Assembly: GCF_900107855.1 (NCBI RefSeq)
Contig: NZ_FNRJ01000003.1
Coordinates: 1-64,000, forward strand
Direction of reading: 5' to 3'
DNA: 64,000 bases
Source: Marinobacterium iners DSM 11526
GTDB lineage: Bacteria > Pseudomonadota > Gammaproteobacteria > Pseudomonadales > Balneatricaceae
Both the position numbers and the translations under genes were made by a program. This document shows, one piece after another, positions 8,111-16,844 of the stretch. Under the pieces are notes generated by a model. That model searched no databases and was not told the DNA's origin. It saw only the letters and a list, made by a program, of their open reading frames with translations. Each line of letters opens with the position of its first letter. Position 1 is the first letter of the stretch.

Positions 8111-9830
8111 CGAGAGTGGTCTTACGTTTGAAGACCTGATTGGTCTTGGTGGCCATTCAGCGCGCAAGAGTTACTACCCCGAACTACTGAATAAGGTCGA
8201 AGAGCTGGAAGCGGAGCGCAACCGCTACAAGTGGCTGTTCGAGAATGCCCTGCATGGCATCTTTCAGGCCGAGCTTGATGGCAGTCTGACCCGTTCCAAC
8301 CGTGCGCTGGCGCGTATCTGTGGCTACTCGGACCCGGTGCAGATGGAACATAAGGTCAATCTGGCAGATGATCTGCTGTTCGACCCGCAAGAGCTTGACC
8401 GCATCTGCCAACAGCTGACGCAGACCGGCCAGTTGTTTCTGTATGAAACCCGCCTGCGTCGAACTGATGGCAGCCCAGTAGAGGTTTCGATGAATATCCT
8501 GCTGCGACAGGAGTCGGATGGCGCCATTATTGAAGCTTTTGTGGCCGACATTACCGAACGCAAGCGCGTGCAGCAGCGGATGAGAACACTCAACGAAGAG
8601 CTGGAACAACGCGTCGGTGAGCGCACCCGTGAGCTGGTCAGTCTCAATGACCGGCTCTGGCATGAGGTCAGTATTCGCCAGCAGGCCGAGCACGAAATGC
8701 AGCTGGCGAAAGAGGCTGCAGAGGCGGCCAACCTCAGCAAGGATAAGTACCTGGCCGCTGCCAGCCACGACCTGCTGCAGCCGCTGAATGCCGCACGTTT
8801 ACTGGTAGCGGCCTTGCAGGAGCGCAGCCTGCCGACGAGCGAATCGGAGCTGGTCGACCGGGTGCATCTGGCGCTTGATGGTGCCGAACATCTGCTGACC
8901 GATCTGCTGGACATCTCACGACTGGATCAGAATGCGGTACAGCCGGAGTTGCAGAGCTTTCCCGTCGAGCGACTGTTGCAGGGGCTGCAGGCCGAGTTTG
9001 AGCCCGTTGCGCAACAAGCCGGGTTAAGCTTCCGCGCACGCCCTTCACGCCACTGGATCAGCAGCGACCTGAGACTGCTGACCCGTATACTGCGCAACCT
9101 GCTCAGCAATGCCTTTCGTTACACTGATGAAGGTGGCGTGCTGCTGGGGTTCAGGCGACGGGGGGATCGACTGCTGATTCAGGTATGGGATACCGGTGGC
9201 GGGATACCGCAGGACCAGCAACAGGCGATCTTCGATGAATTCTGCCGTTTGAGTCAGCATCGCAGTCGCAAGGCCGGCGTCGGCCTGGGGCTGGCGATTG
9301 TGGATCGTATCGCGCGGATGCTGGCGCACCCTGTCAATCTCAACTCAAGACTGGGGGCAGGCTCGTGTTTCGAGCTGTCGGTGCCGCTGGTCTGTGGCAG
9401 CAGCGGAATGCTGGGCGTGACTGCCAGTGGGCCTGCAGCGATCCCCTCGGATGTGCTCAATGGTCGCCAGATTCTGGTACTGGATAATGACCATTCCATT
9501 CTCGCCAGCATGGAGGCGCTGTTGGGTGGATGGGGCTGTGATGTTGTACTGGCGCCCGACCTTGAAGCCGCAATGGAACGGTTGCAGACCTGCCATGTGG
9601 AGCTGATTCTGGCGGATTATCATCTTGAAGAAGGGACTACCGGGCTCGAGCTGCTGTCACTGATGCAGGCGCAGGGGATGCCCTGTGTGCCGGTTGTCAT
9701 GCTGACGGCCGACCGCAGTGACCTGACCCGCAAGGCGTTTCGTGATGCTGGTGTGCGGGTGCTGAACAAACCGATCAAACCGGGCAAACTGCGGGCACTG
9801 ATGAGTCACCTGCTAGACACCGACAGTTAA
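8094..9830 (+). CDS. ercS: Soluble PAS hybrid histidine kinase (ErcS-like)
   Basis: The 578-residue kinase has no membrane segment. It contains a PAS domain (about residues 40-160), a coiled-coil linker, a dimerisation/phosphoacceptor helix with SHDLLQPLNAARL, an ATPase domain (NAFRYTDEGG, DTGGGIP) and a C-terminal receiver domain (about 460-575) with phospho-acceptor aspartate in LILADYHL and lysine in LNKPIKPG. Start ATG 8094 overlaps the ercA-like gene and has GAGG upstream. The gene resembles ErcS/NahK kinases of Pseudomonas that feed the ErbR-type regulator; the regulator at 29635 is the probable partner. It converges on the ABC permease with a 3-base gap. Confidence 0.87.
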   Translation: MKKPSDESGLTFEDLIGLGGHSARKSYYPELLNKVEELEAERNRYKWLFENALHGIFQAELDGSLTRSNRALARICGYSDPVQMEHKVNLADDLLFDPQELDRICQQLTQTGQLFLYETRLRRTDGSPVEVSMNILLRQESDGAIIEAFVADITERKRVQQRMRTLNEELEQRVGERTRELVSLNDRLWHEVSIRQQAEHEMQLAKEAAEAANLSKDKYLAAASHDLLQPLNAARLLVAALQERSLPTSESELVDRVHLALDGAEHLLTDLLDISRLDQNAVQPELQSFPVERLLQGLQAEFEPVAQQAGLSFRARPSRHWISSDLRLLTRILRNLLSNAFRYTDEGGVLLGFRRRGDRLLIQVWDTGGGIPQDQQQAIFDEFCRLSQHRSRKAGVGLGLAIVDRIARMLAHPVNLNSRLGAGSCFELSVPLVCGSSGMLGVTASGPAAIPSDVLNGRQILVLDNDHSILASMEALLGGWGCDVVLAPDLEAAMERLQTCHVELILADYHLEEGTTGLELLSLMQAQGMPCVPVVMLTADRSDLTRKAFRDAGVRVLNKPIKPGKLRALMSHLLDTDS

Positions 9831-9833
9831 GGA

Positions 9834-10637
9834 TCAGCCCTTACCCTTGGTGTTCGAGGCCATGCGTTCAGGATTGAAGCCCCGCAGTGCCAGAAGCGTG
9901 AATACGGCAGTCGTTGCCAGTGTTATCAGCAGGGCTGTCTGATTCAGTTCCAGATAGAGTGCAAACCGAACCAGCTCGACGGCGTGGGTAAAGGGATTGA
10001 AGCTGCAGACCCAGTACAGCCACTCACTGGACTCCCGCATCTTCCACAGCGGATACAGTGCCGATGACATGAAGAACATTGGGAAAATCACGAAATTCAT
10101 CACCCCGGCAAAGTTTTCCAGCTGACGAATTCGCGAGGACAGAAACAGGCCGATGGCCCCCAGCAGAAAGGCGGTCAGCAGCAGCGCCGGCAGTACGGCG
10201 ACCAGCCCCCAAAGCGGTGGCTCCACCCCCACCAGCCAGCCAAGTGCGATGAAGGCATAAACCTGTGCCAGCGACAGCAGAGCAATGGACACCAGTTTAC
10301 AAAACAGGAGCCAGGCGCGTGGCAATGGGCTCATCAGCAGCACCTTCATGCTGCCCATCTCACGGTCATAGACCATCGACAGTGACCCCTGCATGCCGTT
10401 GAACAGCAGAATCATGCAACACAGCCCTGGCAGGATGTAAGTTTCGTAGGTGATATAGGTCTGGTAGGGGGGGATGATCGATACCCCGAGCGCTGCCCTG
10501 AAACCGGCAGCAAAGACCACCAGCCACAGCAGAGGGCGGATCAAGGCACTGAGAAAACGGGTACGTTGATGAACAAAGCGCAAAAATTCCCGCTTCAGCA
10601 CGCCCTTAAAACAGATCAGGTAGGCTTTCAATGGCAT
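9834..10637 (-). CDS. ABC-2 type permease of the PQQ alcohol-oxidation system
   Basis: The 267-residue protein has about six membrane segments and the ABC-2 features YETYILPGLCCMILLFNGMQ and MVYDREMGSMKVLLMSPLPR (coupling region). It is the membrane half of an ABC transporter that accompanies PQQ-dependent alcohol dehydrogenases (PedC-type permease). ABC-2 proteins normally export, so import of alcohols is doubtful. Its start overlaps the ATPase gene by ten bases, showing tight translational coupling. It is the last gene of the minus-strand operon 13538-9834. Confidence 0.85.
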   Translation of the reverse strand: MPLKAYLICFKGVLKREFLRFVHQRTRFLSALIRPLLWLVVFAAGFRAALGVSIIPPYQTYITYETYILPGLCCMILLFNGMQGSLSMVYDREMGSMKVLLMSPLPRAWLLFCKLVSIALLSLAQVYAFIALGWLVGVEPPLWGLVAVLPALLLTAFLLGAIGLFLSSRIRQLENFAGVMNFVIFPMFFMSSALYPLWKMRESSEWLYWVCSFNPFTHAVELVRFALYLELNQTALLITLATTAVFTLLALRGFNPERMASNTKGKG

Positions 10638-11368
10638 GCCGTTGGCTCCTCAAGCCCGGTAATCCGCTCGAACGCCTTTGCCAGTGAGGGGCAATGATGT
10701 TCGGAGCAGATTGCAGAGGCAATGTTGTCGGCGAGTATCTGTCCCTTATGCAGGATCAGTACCGGATCGTCCTGCTCGATCTCTTCAATCAGATGAGTGG
10801 CCCAGAGTACGGTCAGGTTCTTGCCAGCGCACAGCTCGCGCACGTGGCGATTGATCGCCTGCCGAGAAGCGGTGTCGAGACCGACTGACGCTTCATCCAG
10901 CAGCAGTACCGAGGGCTCATGCAACAGGGCTCGGACGATCTCAACCCGGCGCCGATGACCGCCATTGAGGCTGCGAATACTGTCATGCAGGCGATCACCC
11001 AGTTGCAGTCGCTCCAGCAGCGGGGCTGCAGCGGTACGCACCTGGCGTGTCGACAGTCCGTGCAGGGCACCATGGTACTCCAGGTTCTGCAATACACTCA
11101 GGTCCTGATCCAGGGTACTGTGCTGAAACACAACCCCGATTCGCTGCATGAGAGCCCGAGGCTGTTGCCTCAGCGCCAGCCCATCGATGCGAATCTCACC
11201 CTGCTGCAGGGCAAACAATCGAGTCAGCAGGGCATAGAGCGTACTCTTGCCTGCGCCGTTGGGGCCAAGCAGGGCGTTGAAACATCCCGGCTCAAGCCTG
11301 AAGCTGATATTGTCCAGTGCCAGGCGGTGGCCGTAGCGAAAGCTGATATTCTGTGCCTCGATACTCAT
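10628..11368 (-). CDS. ABC transporter ATPase of the PQQ alcohol-oxidation system
   Basis: The 246-residue ATPase contains Walker A GPNGAGKST, a divergent signature SLNGGHRRRVEI in place of LSGGQ, Walker B VLLLDEAS and a switch histidine in WATHL. It should energise the permease encoded just downstream. I use ATG 11368, seven bases after the propeller gene's stop; an in-frame ATG at 11395 would extend the protein by nine residues and overlap the upstream gene. The replacement of Q by H in the signature motif is tolerated in some ABC proteins. Confidence 0.86.
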   Translation of the reverse strand: MSIEAQNISFRYGHRLALDNISFRLEPGCFNALLGPNGAGKSTLYALLTRLFALQQGEIRIDGLALRQQPRALMQRIGVVFQHSTLDQDLSVLQNLEYHGALHGLSTRQVRTAAAPLLERLQLGDRLHDSIRSLNGGHRRRVEIVRALLHEPSVLLLDEASVGLDTASRQAINRHVRELCAGKNLTVLWATHLIEEIEQDDPVLILHKGQILADNIASAICSEHHCPSLAKAFERITGLEEPTACH

Positions 11369-11375
11369 CGGCTCA

Positions 11376-12344
11376 TCACTCCAGTGTGACCACACCCCAG
11401 GGGTAGCGTCCCACTTTGATTGACTTGATCACTTTCATCTTATCGATATCAATCACCGAGACATCACCACTGACACCATTGGTGGTCAGCAGGTATTTCT
11501 GATCAGGTGTGAACTCCATGTGCCAGACCCGGCGCCCGACCAGCAGATAGTCCAGCACCTCGTAGCTGGACGTATCCACGACCGCAACATGGTTGGCAGG
11601 GCCCAGAGCGACAAAGGCAAAACGGCCATCCGCTGACAGCTTGACGCCGACAGGCTGAATCTTGTCGGGATGGATACCCCGAATCTGGAAGTTCAGCTTC
11701 TTGATGATTTCACGGCTTGCCACATCAATGATCGAAACGGTTCCACCGATCTCGGCGGACGCCCACAGCATGTTGCCATCGCGGGTAAATTCAACATGGC
11801 GAGGGCGCTGATCCACCAGCGTATTGTCGACCAGTTCATGGGTTTCGGTATCAATCCAGTGCAACATGCTGGTGGTTTCACTGGTATTGACCGCCCAACG
11901 CCCATCAGGACTGACGGCCATGCCTTCGGGCTCGACCCCAACCTCAATCTGTGCCAGCACCTCATGCGACTCGGTGTTAACCACGGTTACCAGCGCATCG
12001 TCTTCATTGGCGATATACAGGCGACGATCATCCGGGTGCAAGGAGAACTGCTCCGGGTCTTCGCCCGAAGGCAAGTTGGCGATAATTTTGCGACTGGCCA
12101 GATCCATCACCTGCACGGTATCGGAGTCGCTGGCGCAGATGTAAAGGCGGGACTTGTCCTTTGACAGAATAATACCTCGTGGACGTTGCCCCACCGATAC
12201 CGTGTCGGTCACTTCCAGGGTTTCCAGGTCAATGAATGACAATGTGTCATCCTTTTCATTGGAAACAATCGCTGTTGCTGCATGCGCCAACGGGGTGGCC
12301 AGCATGGCTGAAACCAGTGCTGCCTTGATGAACGGAATACGCAT
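11376..12344 (-). CDS. Periplasmic YVTN beta-propeller protein of the PQQ cluster
   Basis: The 322-residue protein starts with a signal peptide (cleavage probably after AHA, about residue 23) and consists of about seven YVTN-type repeats, each with a pattern such as PRGIILSKDKSRLYIC, PEQFSLHPDDRRLYIA and PEGMAVSPDGRWAV. It matches the PQQ-dependent catabolism-associated beta-propeller family found next to ABC genes in alcohol-oxidising bacteria. Its job is unknown; a binding or scaffold role in the periplasm is the likely reading. It lies between the binding protein (21-base gap) and the ATPase (7-base gap). Confidence 0.85.
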   Translation of the reverse strand: MRIPFIKAALVSAMLATPLAHAATAIVSNEKDDTLSFIDLETLEVTDTVSVGQRPRGIILSKDKSRLYICASDSDTVQVMDLASRKIIANLPSGEDPEQFSLHPDDRRLYIANEDDALVTVVNTESHEVLAQIEVGVEPEGMAVSPDGRWAVNTSETTSMLHWIDTETHELVDNTLVDQRPRHVEFTRDGNMLWASAEIGGTVSIIDVASREIIKKLNFQIRGIHPDKIQPVGVKLSADGRFAFVALGPANHVAVVDTSSYEVLDYLLVGRRVWHMEFTPDQKYLLTTNGVSGDVSVIDIDKMKVIKSIKVGRYPWGVVTLE

Positions 12345-12365
12345 GGCCGTTAAACTCCTTCGTTA

Positions 12366-13538
12366 TTATTGAACCTGACACTCACTTTCGCTGGCGTCAT
12401 AGCCAAGGGTGTCCAGGTCTGTGACCGGGTGCAGAAACCCTTCCTGCGGTGATTGTGAAACCAGCGCGCGTGGGTGGACCAGCGGAATGGGCTGGCGCAG
12501 CTGGCCGCTCCAGGGGCGGTAGGACAGCTTGCGCCCCTTGAATGCACCGAGCTGAAATTCGGGTGACAGAATAAAGGCCTTTAGTGTGGCGGGATCGGTA
12601 CTGCTGGTCTGGGTAACCGCTTCGGCAAAGGTGCGTACGCCGGCCCAGCTGGCATAGTCATGGCTGTTCATCCAGCGACCGGCCTGTTTTTCAAAGCGGC
12701 TGTGCAACTGGGCGGCACCCCAGGCCTCAACCACCTTGTGCCAAGCGACCGGGCTCATGCCCTGAGTGCCTGCCACCGGCCTCGGGTACCAGGTGTTGTA
12801 GGGGACATATTCACCGAAATCCCCGCGTTCATCGGCGACCAGAACAACGTCATATTCACGGGTCTGAGTGAAAGGCGGAAGTTCCTTCTGGGCGGTCCGG
12901 CGCAGATCAGTGTCGTAGTCCCAGCTCTTGCGCTCAATGACTTTTGCACCGAAGCGATCGGCGCTGCGCTGCAATGAGTCGGCATAGGCCTTGTCTTCAG
13001 GCTGGTTGCCTTCCAGTAGCAGCCATCGACTCCAGCGCCTTGATGCCAGCCACTGTCCCAGTGCGTCGGTCAGCATGGCGCGTGATGGAAGGGTGTGCAG
13101 CATGCCGGGTATGCAGGCGTTGCTGCGCAGCTCATTGTCTGAGCTGCCGGCATTGATCAGGACAGCATCATCGGGCAACTGTGTTGCAATCTGGCGCAGC
13201 TGATCCGCATTAAGGTTGAGTACAAACAGCCTCAGGCCCTGATCGTACAGCGTCTGGGCATGGGCTATCAGGCTGGCTGAGTCCGGACTGCTGAGAGTAT
13301 GCAGACTGTACTTATGTTTCAGGAAGCGGCCAGTTGAGTTGCTGTCGCTGATGCCCAGTTCGGCTCCACGCAGGCCGGCATCAGCAGGCTCTGGCAGAAT
13401 ATTCGACAGCACCGGGCCATGGTCGGCCTCAAAGCCCAGGTAGGCGATCTGAATCTCCAATGCGCTCGCACCGGCTGTCTGGCTGAAGGGCAGCAGGGCC
13501 ATGCAGGCGGTTAACGTCAGACGGTTCAGTGATTTCAT
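12366..13538 (-). CDS. Periplasmic substrate-binding protein of the PQQ alcohol-oxidation ABC system
   Basis: The 390-residue protein carries a signal peptide (cleavage probably after AGA, near residue 25) and has the two-lobe leucine/branched-chain-type binding-protein organisation (IAYLGFEADHGP at the start of the first lobe, LLLEGNQPEDKAYADSLQRSADRFGAKVIE in the second). It matches the family of binding proteins that accompany PQQ-dependent alcohol dehydrogenases. It heads the operon with the propeller, ATPase and permease. Pairing of a type I binding protein with an ABC-2 export-type permease is odd and suggests a sensing role. Confidence 0.83.
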   Translation of the reverse strand: MKSLNRLTLTACMALLPFSQTAGASALEIQIAYLGFEADHGPVLSNILPEPADAGLRGAELGISDSNSTGRFLKHKYSLHTLSSPDSASLIAHAQTLYDQGLRLFVLNLNADQLRQIATQLPDDAVLINAGSSDNELRSNACIPGMLHTLPSRAMLTDALGQWLASRRWSRWLLLEGNQPEDKAYADSLQRSADRFGAKVIERKSWDYDTDLRRTAQKELPPFTQTREYDVVLVADERGDFGEYVPYNTWYPRPVAGTQGMSPVAWHKVVEAWGAAQLHSRFEKQAGRWMNSHDYASWAGVRTFAEAVTQTSSTDPATLKAFILSPEFQLGAFKGRKLSYRPWSGQLRQPIPLVHPRALVSQSPQEGFLHPVTDLDTLGYDASESECQVQ

Positions 13539-13627
13539 GATGTACGCTCAGGTCTTTATCATTGTTATGGACCCAGCTTAGGGGGCAGGCGAGACAGGTG
13601 AAATATTCAGAAAGTACGAAACATTCA

Positions 13628-13641
13628 GTACCGAAGTAGTA
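13628..13641. promoter_or_regulatory. TACTAC-type site in the divergent promoter
   Basis: GTACCGAAGTAGTA lies between the ABC operon (ATG 13538, minus) and the cupredoxin-like/kinase operon (ATG 13705, plus). Read on the minus strand it is TACTACTTCGGTAC. Near-identical 14-mers occur at 31011-31024 and 25791-25804, so it is probably a binding site for a LuxR-type regulator of the cluster. Confidence 0.55.
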
Positions 13642-13704
13642 TGTTGCGCCTGAGTGTGGGGCCTAACATGGTGTGAACCATTACGCCAAACACAGGAAAC
13701 ACCC

Positions 13705-14133
13705 ATGTCCAGACTGAAAACCTGCCTCGTTGGCTCGCTGCTGTCGTTGTCCGCTATGACAACCCATGCCGCCGGTGATCTCACAACTCGCCCTGAAGCC
13801 TTGCCCGATCTGGTACTGGGGAGTGAGGTGACCGACTATGCCATGTCCCAGACACGCTATGAGCTGGAAACGGGTCAGGCCTATCGCCTGAAAGTGGTGT
13901 CCAGCGGACTCAAGGAATACGCCATGCAGGCACCTGAATTTTTCACTTCGATCTTTTTGCGTAAGGTGGAAGCGGGTGATATCGAGATCAAGGCCACAAC
14001 ACTGACTGAACTTGAGTTCGAACAGGCAGGCGAAGCCGAAATCTACTTCGTACCGATCAAGCCTGGTGATTACCGCTTCTTCATGAAAGGGCTTGAAGGC
14101 AAGGGCATGGAAGGAGTCTTCAGCGTTCGCTGA
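13705..14133 (+). CDS. Small periplasmic protein with cupredoxin-like C-terminus
   Basis: The 142-residue protein has a signal peptide (cleavage probably after THAA, near residue 24). The rest reads like a beta-sandwich, with EYAMQAPEFFTSIFL, AEIYFVPIKPGDYRFFMKG and MEGVFSVR resembling the strands of cupredoxin-like domains. The usual copper ligands (Cys, His) are absent from the C-terminal loop, so a type 1 copper site is unlikely. Start ATG 13705 has AGGA upstream. It precedes the kinase/regulator pair by 11 bases, so a periplasmic ligand-sensing role alongside the kinase is plausible. Confidence 0.6.
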   Translation: MSRLKTCLVGSLLSLSAMTTHAAGDLTTRPEALPDLVLGSEVTDYAMSQTRYELETGQAYRLKVVSSGLKEYAMQAPEFFTSIFLRKVEAGDIEIKATTLTELEFEQAGEAEIYFVPIKPGDYRFFMKGLEGKGMEGVFSVR

Positions 14134-14144
14134 AGTTGAATGCC

Positions 14145-15422
14145 ATGCGAGCCGTCGTCAGACTGAACTTGCTGGTGGCAGCGGCTTTTTTACTGGCCCT
14201 GCTGCTGAGTCTCTATGCCCTGATGCATCAGGCACGCTCTGATATTCGCCGCGAGCTTTCGTCCGGCATGCGGATGGCAGAGCAACTGTTGATGCAGGCA
14301 GTTCGCTATCCGGAGCATCTGGATTCTTTGCTGCAGGTGGAGCTGAGGCACCTGAGTTTGCAGGTACTGCCTGCCGGTGTGTCACCGACCCCCGAAAGCT
14401 GGGGGGGAGGTGACACACCGGACTGGTTTGCAGCACTGGTCTGGCCTGCGCATCAACCACTGTTTGAGCGACGCATTCCACTCAATGAGCAGGAGGTGCT
14501 GGTTCTGATCGCAGACCCTGCCGATGAGTTGGAAGAGGTCTGGGAATCGGCGTTGCAGATTTTCTGGCTGTTTGTCGGTGCGGCGCTGCTGTCGTCTGCC
14601 GCGATCAGCTGGGGCGTGAGCCGTGGCATGCGCCCGGTTGCTCAGATACTGCAGGCTCTGGATCGTATTCAGCACGGGCAATTCAATGCCCGCCTTGGCA
14701 ACTACTCTGTGCCGGAGGTGCGACGTCTTGCCGATCACTTCAACCGTATGGCCGAGGTGTTGGAGCGTGAGCAATCGGATAACCGACGTCTGACCCGTGA
14801 GTTGATGGCGCTGCAGGAAAAGGAACGCAGCTACCTCGCTCGTGAGCTGCATGACGATCTGGGCCAATACCTGACTGGCATCCATGCCCAGGCCTACCTG
14901 CTGAGTAAAGCGTCGGACCGGGCTGATATCGTAGCGAAAACGGCACCCTTGATCGTGCGCGATTGCGAGCAGATTCAGCAGGGTTTTCGGCGCCTGATTC
15001 GCAGCCTGCATCCGGTGATACTGGAGCCGTTGGGGCTGGAGGAGTCTCTGCGCAGCCTGGCGGAGCAGTGGCAGCGCAGCAGTGGAATTGAGTGCCAGTT
15101 GCTGCTCAGAACCCTGCCGGAATTGCCGGATGAGGAGTCAGCGACTCATCTTTACCGTTTACTGCAGGAAGCGTTGAATAATGTGGCGCGGCATGCTCAG
15201 GCAACACGAGTCTGTATCAGTTTGATCCGTTGTGGTGATCATCTGAGCTTACGCGTGCAGGACAATGGTCAGGGGCTGCCTGCCGAGCTGCGTCCTGGTG
15301 TGGGTCTGCGTTCAATGCAAGAGCGAGCTCGTTACATGAATGCCAGTCTGGAATTAACCTCGGCGGTGGGGCAGGGCCTGCTGCTCAAACTTGATCTTCC
15401 GTTGCCTGGGGGTGCACAGTGA
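14145..15422 (+). CDS. pedS2: Membrane sensor histidine kinase (PedS2-like)
   Basis: The 425-residue kinase has a membrane helix (about residues 7-28), a periplasmic domain of about 110 residues, a second helix (about 142-165), a HAMP linker, a HisKA_3-type phosphoacceptor region (ARELHDDLGQYLTGIHAQ) and an ATPase domain (ALNNVARHAQA, DNGQGLP, GVGLRSMQERA). This is the NarX/DegS-like class that partners LuxR-type regulators. Its position before a regulator, a pentapeptide gene and a calcium-type quinoprotein gene matches pedS2-pedR2 of P. putida, which respond to lanthanides. A TTG at 14136 is an alternative start. The stop overlaps the regulator's ATG. Confidence 0.83.
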   Translation: MRAVVRLNLLVAAAFLLALLLSLYALMHQARSDIRRELSSGMRMAEQLLMQAVRYPEHLDSLLQVELRHLSLQVLPAGVSPTPESWGGGDTPDWFAALVWPAHQPLFERRIPLNEQEVLVLIADPADELEEVWESALQIFWLFVGAALLSSAAISWGVSRGMRPVAQILQALDRIQHGQFNARLGNYSVPEVRRLADHFNRMAEVLEREQSDNRRLTRELMALQEKERSYLARELHDDLGQYLTGIHAQAYLLSKASDRADIVAKTAPLIVRDCEQIQQGFRRLIRSLHPVILEPLGLEESLRSLAEQWQRSSGIECQLLLRTLPELPDEESATHLYRLLQEALNNVARHAQATRVCISLIRCGDHLSLRVQDNGQGLPAELRPGVGLRSMQERARYMNASLELTSAVGQGLLLKLDLPLPGGAQ

Positions 15423-16069
15423 TGAAAATTCTGCTGACCGATGATCATGCGGTTGTACGTCAGGGCTATGCCAGTTTGCTGGAAGCTATGCTGGAACGGT
15501 GCGAGATCATCGAGGCTGGCTGTGGCCACGATGGTTTTGCGCTTTGGCTGCAACAGCGGCCCGACCTGGTGATATTGGATATCAACCTGCCCGATATCAG
15601 TGGGATCGAAACGGCCAAACGTATTCTGGAGCGGGATGCATCGGCAAAAGTACTGTTCTTCAGCATGTATGATGAGCTACCGATGGTTAAGCAGGCCCTG
15701 GATGCTGGCGCGCTGGGGTATATCACCAAGAGCAGTTCGCCCGAAATTCTGCTGGACGCGGTTAAGCGTGTGGTGCAAGGGCAGCCCTATGTGGAGCATG
15801 AGCTGGCAACGCGACTGGCGATGCAGGGCAAGGGCGGCGGCGATCCTCGGCTGGCCAACATGACACAACGTGAGTTTGAGATTTTTGTCATGCTGGCGCG
15901 AGGCCTTACCCCGAAACACATTGCGGACCAGCTCTGTATCAGTGCCAAAACGGTGTCCAATCACAGTGCGCTTTTGAAGAGCAAACTGGAGGTCGGATCG
16001 ACTGCGGAGCTGGTGCATCTGGCTATCCGCTGTGGCTTGATCAAGCCGGGCTGCTCTGAGCTGCCTTGA
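15422..16069 (+). CDS. pedR2: LuxR-family response regulator (PedR2-like)
   Basis: The 215-residue regulator has an N-terminal receiver domain (acidic pair in LTDDHAVVRQG, phospho-aspartate in LVILDINLPD, lysine in ITKSSSP) and a C-terminal LuxR helix-turn-helix (LTPKHIADQLCISAKTVSNHSALLKSKL). Its ATG overlaps the kinase stop (TGATG), so the two are co-translated. By synteny with pedS2/pedR2 it probably activates the calcium-type dehydrogenase gene and represses the lanthanide-type one when lanthanides are absent; that is inference. A terminator follows at 16112. Confidence 0.86.
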   Translation: MKILLTDDHAVVRQGYASLLEAMLERCEIIEAGCGHDGFALWLQQRPDLVILDINLPDISGIETAKRILERDASAKVLFFSMYDELPMVKQALDAGALGYITKSSSPEILLDAVKRVVQGQPYVEHELATRLAMQGKGGGDPRLANMTQREFEIFVMLARGLTPKHIADQLCISAKTVSNHSALLKSKLEVGSTAELVHLAIRCGLIKPGCSELP

Positions 16070-16111
16070 GCTTTACACTTGCCCTGGCAGGCTGCTCTCT
16101 GAAGTGATAAT

Positions 16112-16143
16112 GGCCGCTGCACCTGATGAAGGTTGCAGCGGCC
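16112..16143 (+). terminator. Terminator of the kinase/regulator operon
   Basis: GGCCGCTGCA (16112-16121) pairs with TGCAGCGGCC (16134-16143) and is followed by TTTC. It lies between the plus-strand regulator and the convergent pentapeptide gene. Confidence 0.75.
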
Positions 16144-16161
16144 TTTCAGTTATGTGGCTGG

Positions 16162-16797
16162 TTACTCAATGGGGTGTTTAGGCGTCATCCAGTCGTGGGG
16201 GCAGCCGGTGCAGCCTTCCATCCAGGTGTTCTGAAAGGTTGCAAAGCGGAGTTTTGCTCCACGCAGGTCAGCGTTTTCAAGGTTGGCGTTATTGAGCTTG
16301 GCTTCCTGCAGGTCAGCATCACGCAGATTGCTGCCTGTAAAACGGGTTTTGGTCATCCATGCCATTTCAAGATTGGCGGCATAGAGGGTAGCCTGTTCGA
16401 ATCGGGCATTGCTAAGACGGGCAAATGACAGATCCGCCCCATCCAACCGTGCCTGTTTGAATTGAGCCCCCTGTGCAAACAGGGCCCAGCCACTAATGGC
16501 CACCATATTGGCTTCATTCAGTTTGGCACCGCGCAGGTTGGCCTTCTCCAGATTGGCCCGTGTGAGCAGCGCGTGGCTAAGATCGGCGCCTTCAAGATTC
16601 GCACCACGCAGATCTGCATGGCGCAAATCGGCATAACGCAGATTGGCTTTGCTCAGGTTGATACCATCAAGCTGCATGCCGGCAAGGTTGTGTCCCTGCA
16701 GGTTGGCGCCCGGGCATTCGGCTTTTTGCGCGGGTTCACACGCGAGGGCTGTCAGTGGCAATGACAGGGCCAACGTGGGAATAATCAATTTAAGCAT
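16162..16797 (-). CDS. Secreted pentapeptide-repeat protein
   Basis: The 211-residue protein begins with a signal peptide (LKLIIPTLALSLPLTALAC, a possible lipobox ending in Cys20) and continues as about 25 tandem A(D/N)LXX repeats, for example ANLRYADLRHADLRGANLEG. Such repeats form a right-handed quadrilateral beta-helix. Pentapeptide genes sit beside PQQ ethanol dehydrogenase genes in Pseudomonas, but their role is unknown. The C-terminal part with CTGCPHD adds two cysteines. It lies downstream of the calcium-type dehydrogenase on the same strand but behind a terminator. Confidence 0.85.
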   Translation of the reverse strand: MLKLIIPTLALSLPLTALACEPAQKAECPGANLQGHNLAGMQLDGINLSKANLRYADLRHADLRGANLEGADLSHALLTRANLEKANLRGAKLNEANMVAISGWALFAQGAQFKQARLDGADLSFARLSNARFEQATLYAANLEMAWMTKTRFTGSNLRDADLQEAKLNNANLENADLRGAKLRFATFQNTWMEGCTGCPHDWMTPKHPIE

Positions 16798-16815
16798 GGA
16801 AGATCTCCTGCCATG

Positions 16816-16840
16816 AAAAATGGGGCCGCTTGGGCCCCAT
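16816..16840 (-). terminator. Terminator of the calcium-type dehydrogenase gene
   Basis: On the minus strand ATGGGGCC-GCTTG-type loop-GGCCCCAT (16840-16820) is followed by five T residues, four bases after the dehydrogenase stop codon. It may limit readthrough into the pentapeptide gene. Confidence 0.8.
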
Positions 16841-16844
16841 GGGT

